A stretch of 8,451 bases of DNA from Sandaracinaceae bacterium (GTDB lineage: Bacteria > Myxococcota_A > Polyangia > Polyangiales > Houyiibacteriaceae), in the NCBI GenBank assembly GCA_012514415.1, contig JAAZAH010000002.1, positions 1 to 8,451 on the forward strand, written 5' to 3'. A program made the position numbers and the translations under genes. Positions 1-5,903 of the stretch are shown here, piece by piece (position 1 is the stretch's first letter; each line of letters opens with the position of its first letter). The notes beneath the pieces were generated by a model. The model was not told where the DNA came from and searched no databases. It saw only the letters and a list, made by a program, of their open reading frames with translations.

Positions 1-2
1 AA

Positions 3-458
3 CGAATCTTTCGCATCCTCGACTTTTTGGGCGATCTGCGCGCAGGAGGAACGACCGACCTCGAAGGTAGCGTGCGACGCTTCATCGCTAGGAAGCCGCG
101 CCGCGGTCTCGCCATCCTGATCAGCGATCTCTACGACGAGCGCGGCTTCGAAAGCGCGGTGGACTTGCTCCGCTTCGCGCGTTTCGAAACGCTCATCCTT
201 CATCTCGACGATCGGCGCGATTTTATTCCTCTTAGAAAAGGCGACCTTACGCTGGTCGATCGAGAGACAGGGCGAGAGCGTACGGTCACGCTCACGCCAG
301 CGCTCGTTCGAAAACTCGAGGGTGCGCACGCCGACCGAAACGCGCGCATCCTCCGCTACGCGCGCGAGAAAGGCGTCCGTTATGCGCGCATCCCGATCGA
401 AGAACGCTATGACGACGCCACGCTTCGCCTCCTCCATGAGGGGATCTTGAGCTTTTAG
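3..458 (+). CDS. DUF58 domain protein, C-terminal part (5' end outside window)
   Basis: The frame is open from the first full codon at position 3, so the gene begins upstream of the window; the TTG at 27 is internal, because the residues before it (RIFRILDF) already fit the family. The visible 151 residues match the C-terminal half of DUF58 proteins, a cytosolic VWA-like fold: a GGTTDL-type segment, then a hydrophobic strand LAILISDLYD, a second strand ETLILHLDD, and the family-typical 'GDLTLVDRETGRERTVTLTPAL' region, of which the core is RKGDLTLVDRETG. The end (IPIEERYDD..LLHEGIL) is also typical. DUF58 proteins usually sit between a MoxR AAA+ ATPase and VWA membrane proteins, as here on the downstream side; the molecular role is not established. 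No membrane segment or cysteine is present in the visible part. Only 8 nt separate its stop from the next gene, so co-transcription is very likely. Confidence 0.88.
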   Translation, partial: RIFRILDFLGDLRAGGTTDLEGSVRRFIARKPRRGLAILISDLYDERGFESAVDLLRFARFETLILHLDDRRDFIPLRKGDLTLVDRETGRERTVTLTPALVRKLEGAHADRNARILRYAREKGVRYARIPIEERYDDATLRLLHEGILSF

Positions 459-461
459 GTG
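457..461 (+). promoter_or_regulatory. Ribosome binding site of the BatA-like gene
   Basis: AGGTG lies 5 nt before the ATG at 467 and overlaps the TAG stop of the DUF58 gene. It supports this start and suggests translational coupling between the two genes. Confidence 0.6.
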
Positions 462-466
462 TTTCC

Positions 467-2500
467 ATGACCCTCGGCGCGCTCTCTTGGCCTGTGCTCC
501 TCGCCATCGTCGGCGTCGCCTCGGTGATCGTCATCGGGCTCCACCTCCTCCGTCTCCGCCGTCGGAAGGTCGTGGTCCCGCATCTCGCGATCTTTGAAGA
601 AGCGATCGGGAGCGCCGCCACGGCAAAGCGGGTCGATTGGATTCGCCGCATCCTCGCCCTTCTTCTGAGCCTCCTGATCGCTGGCGCGCTCTCCCTCTCG
701 CTCGGCGAGCCTGAGTTGCCGCGCAACGACAAAGGCGAGATTCGCATCCTAGTGATCGACCAGAGCCTCTCCATGGAAGCGCGAGATGAAACCGGTCGGA
801 GTCGTCGCGACAGAGCGCTCGAGGAGGCGGCCCGCTGGATTGAGTCGAAAGACGAAAACGATTCGATGGCCATCCTCGCCGCGGATCATATGCCGCTCAT
901 CTTGAGCCCACTGAGCAAGGATCGAGACGCGCTTAAATCAAGCCTCCGTCAATCGACGAAGGGTTGGGGGGAAGCGGCGCTCCGCGAAACCTTGATGCTC
1001 GGGCGAGATCTCATCGAAGAGGCCCAGAGACGCGCTCCCGCGCCGCATCAGGCGCTCGAGATGGTCGTCCTCACCGATGAGCCGATGGAGGAGATCGTGG
1101 AGGAGGTCTTTGGAAATACTGCAATGCAAGAAAGCGCCGAAAACTCATCGAACGAGACCGATGAAGCGGGGGCTTTGCTCATCCGGATCCTACCGATCCA
1201 GTTCGCAGGCGGGCGCGATAACCTTGCCATCGCCGAGCTCGCCGCGAGACGTCTTCCAAGCGATCCCACGCGCGTCCGCACCCTCGCGCACATCGAAAAC
1301 CATGGCCCCTCCGATCGAAAGGCGCGTCTCGAACTGTCCTCCGAGAGCGGCCCGCTCGAATCGTTGGAAATTCGCCTTCCTCCGCATTCGAGCGACGTTT
1401 TTTTCTTTGATGACCTGCCTCTGACCGAGGGCCGGATCGATGCTTCGCTTCATCTCGAAGACGCCGCATCCGAGGCCCTTTTCGAGGACGACTGGGCAAG
1501 CGCTTTGGTCGCGCCGCGTGAGCGCGTGCGAGTGCACCTCATCAGCCGCGGCAACCTCTATCTCGAAGCCGCTTTGCTCCTCGATCCTTCCTTCGAGCTG
1601 ACGATGAGCGGAGAAGGAGACCCCTTTCCGGAACGCGGTATCGATCTCTATGTTCTCGATTCGGTCGCGCCCAAGCTTCCGCCGCGCGTTCCCGCGCTCA
1701 TTTTCATCGATCCACGGATGAGCGAGGGAGACGCACCCGAGCTCGGCCCTCTTCTCGGAGAGCTCCTCGATCGCCCACGGATACGCACGGAGCGAGAAGA
1801 AGATCCGATCGTGCGCGGCGCCCGGCTTTATGAAACGAACATCAAAGAGGCTCGCTCAATCCGCCTTCTAAGGGGAGAACGTGGCCTTGCGCATTCGGGA
1901 AAGGACGCACTTCTCTCGCTTGTGGAGAGGGACGAACGACGGATGCTTGTCTTTGGCTTCCGCATCGAAGAAAGCGATCTCCCGCTCCGCGCCGCCTTCC
2001 CGCTCATCCTCATGCGCGGCGCTGACGCGCTCCTTGGAAGAACCGCCGAATACCGCCCGCCGCATCGTCAATTCGAGCCCATCGAGCTCGAGTCAGGCGG
2101 GAAAGAGTTGTCTCTTCATCGCCCCACGGTCGCCTCCTTGCCCGATCACCGAGACGCTGACGCCTCGCACCGAGAGGGGAATGCGCCCGAGCGTCTCCTT
2201 TCCGTAGGCGGTTACGCGCGATTTATCCCGATGGCGCAAGGCGTCTATCGCGTGGAAGGCGAAGGCTTTGAAGCGGAGTTCGTCGTGGCGCGATCAGCAC
2301 TCGATGAGAGTCGGATAGCCCGCGAGGAGACGTTATCGGGAAGCCTGTCCGAAAGCGCGACCGCGCACGCGCCTTCGGCCAATCCCCCTCACCTTCGGAC
2401 GCTCTTCATGAGGCTGCCCCTCCTCACGCTGCTTCTCAGCTTTGCGCTCGTCCTCCTCGTCCTTGAAAGCCTCTTTTATCACCGGCGGTGGATCGAATGA
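467..2500 (+). CDS. BatA-type membrane protein with a VWA domain
   Basis: This 677-residue protein has the BatA N-terminal layout: membrane helix at about 5-28, a basic turn (RLRRRK, 29-34), a second helix at about 60-80, then a VWA domain (about 91-245) and a final membrane helix (about 648-668) before a basic tail. By the positive-inside rule the central part is periplasmic. The VWA carries the DxSxS metal-site motif (D98, S100, S102) and a VLTDE strand (D204), but the usual Thr loop reads GWGEAAL (167-172), so the MIDAS is incomplete. Residues 250-345 look like an Ig-like beta domain, and 352-525 resemble the class I amidotransferase-like region of related proteins (ending LPLRAAFPLIL), without any cysteine. 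It shares an operon with DUF58 and a larger VWA protein. In the Bat/MoxR literature such proteins are linked to stress tolerance or envelope integrity; its own role is unknown. Confidence 0.85.
   Translation: MTLGALSWPVLLAIVGVASVIVIGLHLLRLRRRKVVVPHLAIFEEAIGSAATAKRVDWIRRILALLLSLLIAGALSLSLGEPELPRNDKGEIRILVIDQSLSMEARDETGRSRRDRALEEAARWIESKDENDSMAILAADHMPLILSPLSKDRDALKSSLRQSTKGWGEAALRETLMLGRDLIEEAQRRAPAPHQALEMVVLTDEPMEEIVEEVFGNTAMQESAENSSNETDEAGALLIRILPIQFAGGRDNLAIAELAARRLPSDPTRVRTLAHIENHGPSDRKARLELSSESGPLESLEIRLPPHSSDVFFFDDLPLTEGRIDASLHLEDAASEALFEDDWASALVAPRERVRVHLISRGNLYLEAALLLDPSFELTMSGEGDPFPERGIDLYVLDSVAPKLPPRVPALIFIDPRMSEGDAPELGPLLGELLDRPRIRTEREEDPIVRGARLYETNIKEARSIRLLRGERGLAHSGKDALLSLVERDERRMLVFGFRIEESDLPLRAAFPLILMRGADALLGRTAEYRPPHRQFEPIELESGGKELSLHRPTVASLPDHRDADASHREGNAPERLLSVGGYARFIPMAQGVYRVEGEGFEAEFVVARSALDESRIAREETLSGSLSESATAHAPSANPPHLRTLFMRLPLLTLLLSFALVLLVLESLFYHRRWIE
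2487..2491 (+). promoter_or_regulatory. Ribosome binding site of the double-VWA gene
   Basis: GGTGG sits 5 nt before the ATG at 2497, inside the end of the upstream gene. It favours ATG 2497, which forms an ATGA overlap with the upstream stop, over the GTG at 2488, which is part of this site. Confidence 0.5.
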
Positions 2501-5232
2501 GGCGGCTTCGTGACGGATTGATTGCGGCGATTCAACCGAGCGTGATCCTTTCGCTCGGACTCATCGCGCTCAGCGCGTTCGGCGCGCTGCTCGCGCTCTT
2601 CCTTTTACCCGAGGAGCCGCTCGCGTTTGGAGTTTTCGAAGGCTCTGTCATCCTCGGCTCACCGCGCGCGCTCGCCGCTCTTTCTGTCCTCCCGCTCTTC
2701 ATCGCCTTCGCGCTCCGGAGCCGCACCGATCTTTCTGTCCTTGCGAACGTTGTCGCCACCGGCCTCCGCGTGGTGAGCTATTCACTCGTCGTACTCGTGC
2801 TCAGTTCACCAGAGCGCGTGCGGGAAGAGAAGCGGCTCGCACACGCCGTCCTCTTCGATGTCTCCGACTCGATGAGCGATCGCGATCTTGAAGATCTCGC
2901 CGCGCGCATCACCGCGGCGAAACTTCAGCCGCCTCCGCTCTTTCTCCGCTTCGCTTCTCGTCCAGAGCGAATCGAACCGAGCGAAGACAACGCGCTTCAT
3001 CTCGAGCGTCCGGAGGCGAGCGAAGAGACCGATCTCGCGAGCGCGCTCCTTTACGCTGCAGCACTCCTCCCTTCCGATCACCATCGGCGCATCCTGATCG
3101 TGAGCGATGGCCGCGAGACCCAAGGCGATGCGGCCGCCGTCGCCGCTCGCCTCGCCGAAACAGGCATCGAGATCCACGCCCTTCGCTTTCATGCAGACAT
3201 CCCGGGAGAGATCGCCCTCCTCGGAATCGACGCACCACCGAAGGTCGAAGCCAGTCGCCCATTTACGCTACGCGCGAAGGTCGAGACGACGCGGCCGGCA
3301 CGCGTTCGTCTCGAGCTCAAACAAGGCGGACTTCCAAACGCGCTTGAGCCATACAAAGAGCTCGATCTCGATGCGGGCGTTCATACCGTCGAAGTGCGCT
3401 CGATCGCGCACCATGCCGGGCCGCTCGACTACACACTCACGCTCACGACGAAGGATGAGGATCGCTTTGAGGGCAACAATCGCCTCGCCCTTAATCTGAG
3501 CGTTGAGGGGAGACCCAGCGTGCTCATCGTGAGCACCGCGCGCTCGCGCACCCATCACCTCGCCGATGCCCTCAGCGCCGCAGGATTTGAGGTGAGCCGC
3601 ACAACGCCAGCCTCACTTCCTACCTCACGAGAGGCGTTCGCCCATTATCGAGGCATCTTCCTCGTCGACCTCCACGCAAGCGATTTGAGCGACGCGCGCC
3701 AGCGCGCCCTCCTCGATGCGGCGCGACTCGATGGAATCACACTCGTCTATAGCGGAGGCGAGAGGAGCTACGGCCTCGGCGATCTTCAAGGCACCCGCCT
3801 CGCCGAGGCGCTCCCCGTCAGCATCGAAGGCGAGAAAAGCCTTGAGCGCCCCGCCCTCGCTCTCTCGCTCGTCATCGATAAAAGCGGCTCGATGGCAGGC
3901 GTGAAGATGGAGCTCGCGAAACAGGCAGCGCGCGCCGCGCTCGATCTTTTGAGCCCCGAAGATCTCATTCAGATCGTGGGCTTCGATTCGCGCCCAGCAC
4001 GCATCGTCCGAATGCAATCGGTGCGAAACCGTCTCGGCATCCGGCGCGAGATCGCCGGCATCTCAGCAAGTGGCGGCACGGCGATCGTACCCGCGCTCGA
4101 GATGGCGCACGCGGATCTTTCGCTCGCGCGCGCCGAGCTGAAGCACGTGATTCTCTTCACTGACGGCCAGGCGCGAGAGAGCGGGACTCTCGAGCTCGTG
4201 AGACGGATGCGCGCCGAGGGCATCACCGTCTCCACCATCGGGCTCGGAAGCGACGTCGAGCGCGCACTCCTCGAGCGCATTGCAAGCCTCGGCGGAGGAA
4301 GGAGCCACTTCACCGCCGATCCCCACCACATACCCCGCCTCTTTGTGAACGAGACGCGGGCCGCAATGCGCTCCTCGGCCGTCGAGATCCCCGCCTCCAT
4401 CCGTCAGGTGGGGAGGAGCCCCGCGCTCCGCGGGATCCCCTTCGGAGACGCTCCTCTACTTCGTGGTTATATCGCGACGCGGATCAAGCCTCGCCCGGTC
4501 GAGCTGCTCCTCGAGACCAGCACCGGCGATCCGCTCCTTGCTCGGAGGAAACTCGGCCTCGGAAGTCTTTACGCATGGACGAGCGATCTCGAGCCTCGCT
4601 GGGCCAGCGGCTTCCTCCGCTGGCGATATTTCAGCGTTCTTCTCGCCCAGCTACTTCGAGAAGAAGAGAGTGAAGAATCGGTTGAGCGTCTCGCCATCGA
4701 AATCAAGCGTCGCGGAAGACACGTCTCCTTTCATAGCGACGCCATCAGCTCGAGCGGCGAGCTCCTCTCGGGACACTCCGCGCGTTTCAGCCTCATGAGC
4801 GCGTCCACTTCGGCCCCAGTGCGAAATTCGGCGTCTCGTCGCACCCCACCTAGCCTCCAGGTGGGAAATGCGCGAGAAGTCGCGCCAGGCGTCTACAGCG
4901 GCTCTTTTGAGCTCCCCGACTTCGCCTCCTACCGACTCGCGCTCGAGCTTTATTCGGGCGAGGCGCTCATCGCTCGAGGTGAATCCCCCATCGTATACTC
5001 CTATCCAGACGAGTGGGCCGCGCTCGGCGTCGATGAATCGGCCCTCGAAGAGCTCACCCGGCTTGGAGGCGGCGCCCTCCACAATGAACTCGACTCATTC
5101 AACGCGGCCCCCATCCCGCCCTCGAGATACAGGGAGCGCATTGTTCTTCTTCCGCTCTCGCTCGCCCTCCTCGCCTTTCTCCTCGATCTCCTGATTCGTC
5201 GGACTCGGCTCTTCGACCGCCTCCCCAGATAA
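2497..5232 (+). CDS. Membrane protein with two VWA domains and a split amidotransferase-like domain
   Basis: The 911-residue product starts at the ATG of an ATGA overlap. Three N-terminal membrane helices (about 15-37, 57-74, 86-104) and one C-terminal helix (about 881-900, followed by RRTRLFDR) place the bulk in the periplasm. VWA1 (about 115-232) has a full metal site: D121/S123/S125, T178-D179, D204 in SDG. Residues 236-335 form an Ig-like beta region. From 340 a DJ-1/amidotransferase-like fold begins (SVLIVST, then GGERSYG at 420-426). VWA2 (about 453-625) is inserted there, also with a full site: D461/S463/S465, T528, D556 in TDG. The amidotransferase-like fold resumes to about 720 (SLYAWTSDL). 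No cysteine exists, so catalysis by a Cys nucleophile is excluded. A further beta domain (about 728-835) precedes the last helix. This architecture recurs in MoxR-linked clusters of Myxococcota and Planctomycetes; a scaffold or metal-dependent adhesion role in the envelope is an inference. Confidence 0.87.
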   Translation: MRRLRDGLIAAIQPSVILSLGLIALSAFGALLALFLLPEEPLAFGVFEGSVILGSPRALAALSVLPLFIAFALRSRTDLSVLANVVATGLRVVSYSLVVLVLSSPERVREEKRLAHAVLFDVSDSMSDRDLEDLAARITAAKLQPPPLFLRFASRPERIEPSEDNALHLERPEASEETDLASALLYAAALLPSDHHRRILIVSDGRETQGDAAAVAARLAETGIEIHALRFHADIPGEIALLGIDAPPKVEASRPFTLRAKVETTRPARVRLELKQGGLPNALEPYKELDLDAGVHTVEVRSIAHHAGPLDYTLTLTTKDEDRFEGNNRLALNLSVEGRPSVLIVSTARSRTHHLADALSAAGFEVSRTTPASLPTSREAFAHYRGIFLVDLHASDLSDARQRALLDAARLDGITLVYSGGERSYGLGDLQGTRLAEALPVSIEGEKSLERPALALSLVIDKSGSMAGVKMELAKQAARAALDLLSPEDLIQIVGFDSRPARIVRMQSVRNRLGIRREIAGISASGGTAIVPALEMAHADLSLARAELKHVILFTDGQARESGTLELVRRMRAEGITVSTIGLGSDVERALLERIASLGGGRSHFTADPHHIPRLFVNETRAAMRSSAVEIPASIRQVGRSPALRGIPFGDAPLLRGYIATRIKPRPVELLLETSTGDPLLARRKLGLGSLYAWTSDLEPRWASGFLRWRYFSVLLAQLLREEESEESVERLAIEIKRRGRHVSFHSDAISSSGELLSGHSARFSLMSASTSAPVRNSASRRTPPSLQVGNAREVAPGVYSGSFELPDFASYRLALELYSGEALIARGESPIVYSYPDEWAALGVDESALEELTRLGGGALHNELDSFNAAPIPPSRYRERIVLLPLSLALLAFLLDLLIRRTRLFDRLPR

Positions 5233-5319
5233 ACGCGCACAAGAATTTTTCGCTCGCTTCTGCGTATTCCGGCAGGAGGCTTGGAAGCTGCTCGTCAGAT
5301 CGTTCATGTTGTTAAGAGC

Positions 5320-5335
5320 AGCTCATCGGTGAGCT
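5320..5335 (+). repeat. Small inverted repeat in the dksA leader
   Basis: AGCTCA and TGAGCT are perfect 6-bp arms around a TCGG tetraloop. It lies between the VWA operon and dksA. No T-run follows it, so it is a weak candidate for a terminator; it could be an RNA hairpin in a leader or chance. Confidence 0.35.
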
Positions 5336-5349
5336 CTCCCTCAGGCTTC

Positions 5350-5379
5350 GCACGGCGCTTGACGGGAGCACGGCTTGAC
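5350..5379 (+). promoter_or_regulatory. Duplicated TTGAC element, possible dksA promoter
   Basis: GCACGGCGCTTGAC (5350-5363) is followed by GCACGGCTTGAC (5368-5379), an imperfect tandem repeat differing by two inserted bases. Each copy ends in a sigma70-like -35 hexamer (TTGACG at 5359, TTGACT at 5375). Possible but poor -10 partners are GAGGAT (5383-5388, spacer 18) and TACCTT (5397-5402, spacer 16). A promoter here would give a short leader before the dksA ATG at 5434. The assignment is tentative because both -10 candidates match consensus in only about half their bases. Confidence 0.3.
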
Positions 5380-5418
5380 TCAGAGGATCTCTCAACTACC
5401 TTCCGCGGCCCATTCATC

Positions 5419-5424
5419 GAGGTG
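5419..5424 (+). promoter_or_regulatory. Ribosome binding site of dksA
   Basis: GAGGTG lies 9 nt before the ATG at 5434 and decides the start. The in-frame TTG at 5281 has AGGAGG only 1 nt upstream, too close to work as a normal site. Confidence 0.6.
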
Positions 5425-5433
5425 TCAGATTTC

Positions 5434-5796
5434 ATGAACGAAGATCAGCTTGAAGCGTTCCGTCAGCTCCTCCTCGAGAAGCGCGAGAGCGTGGTGAAGC
5501 GCGCCAGAGAGACCATCGAGAAGGATATGCAGCTCGATGTCGCCGATTTGCCGGACGAGATGGACCTCGCATCCAGCGAATACATGCAGGCATTCACTTT
5601 CCGCCTCCGCGGACGTGAGCGAGCCTTCCTCCAAAAGATCGAAAAGGCGCTCCAGAAAATCGAGACAGGTGAGTTCGGCGAGTGCGAGGATTGCGGCGAG
5701 ATGATCGGTCTCCGTCGCCTCGAAGCCCGCCCCGAGACCGAACTCTGCATTCAGTGCAAAGAGGAGCAGGAACGCCAAGAGCGAGAGTATCTCTGA
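5434..5796 (+). CDS. dksA: DksA/TraR family transcription factor
   Basis: DksA binds RNA polymerase through the secondary channel and, with ppGpp, retunes transcription of rRNA and amino-acid genes during starvation. The 120-residue product shows the expected layout: a long N-terminal helix (about 1-37), a coiled-coil tip with PDEMDLA (D41, D44, A46), matching the DxxDxA tip of E. coli DksA that is needed for activity, a second long helix (about 47-77), then GEFGECEDCG. Zinc ligands are C84, C87, C105 and C108 (CxxC-x17-CxxC), so the site is complete. A C-terminal charged helix closes the protein. The length is slightly shorter than E. coli DksA (151) because of a shorter N-terminus. A longer reading from TTG 5281 would add 51 residues with no family resemblance. 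It stands alone, 201 nt after the VWA operon, and converges on the kinase gene. Confidence 0.93.
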   Translation: MNEDQLEAFRQLLLEKRESVVKRARETIEKDMQLDVADLPDEMDLASSEYMQAFTFRLRGRERAFLQKIEKALQKIETGEFGECEDCGEMIGLRRLEARPETELCIQCKEEQERQEREYL

Positions 5797-5822
5797 GTCG
5801 ATCGGCGGCTCCCTCGCTTCTC

Positions 5823-5851
5823 GAAATGGGCGCCCGATGGGCGCCTATTTC
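5823..5851. terminator. Probable bidirectional terminator between dksA and the kinase gene
   Basis: Arms GAAATGGGCGCCC (5823-5835) and GGGCGCCTATTTC (5839-5851) pair over 13 bp with a single G-T wobble around a GAT loop. The GC-rich core is flanked by A-rich and T-rich ends of the stem, so it reads similarly on both strands. It sits 26 nt after the dksA stop and 52 nt after the convergent kinase stop. The T-run is short, so termination strength is uncertain. Confidence 0.75.
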
Positions 5852-5903
5852 GTTGGCGGCGTGCGTTCGGCTGGGATGCGAACTCGCAAAAACGGACGAA
5901 GAC

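Noticed and set aside
292..873. 193-codon minus-strand open frame across the DUF58 end and the BatA-like start
   Set aside because: It is strongly Arg/Ser-rich, covers two well-supported genes including their junction, and has no domain features.
3969..4400. Minus-strand open frames of 88-143 codons inside the double-VWA gene
   Set aside because: They lie over the conserved second VWA domain, have Arg/Ser-rich shadow composition and no ribosome site.
5233..5300. Terminator for the VWA operon near the TTTTT at 5246-5250
   Set aside because: No stem precedes the T-run.
5281..5433. N-terminal extension of dksA from TTG 5281
   Set aside because: AGGAGG is only 1 nt from the TTG, the extra 51 residues do not resemble DksA, and the ATG at 5434 has a well-spaced GAGGTG and gives a family-like N-terminus.
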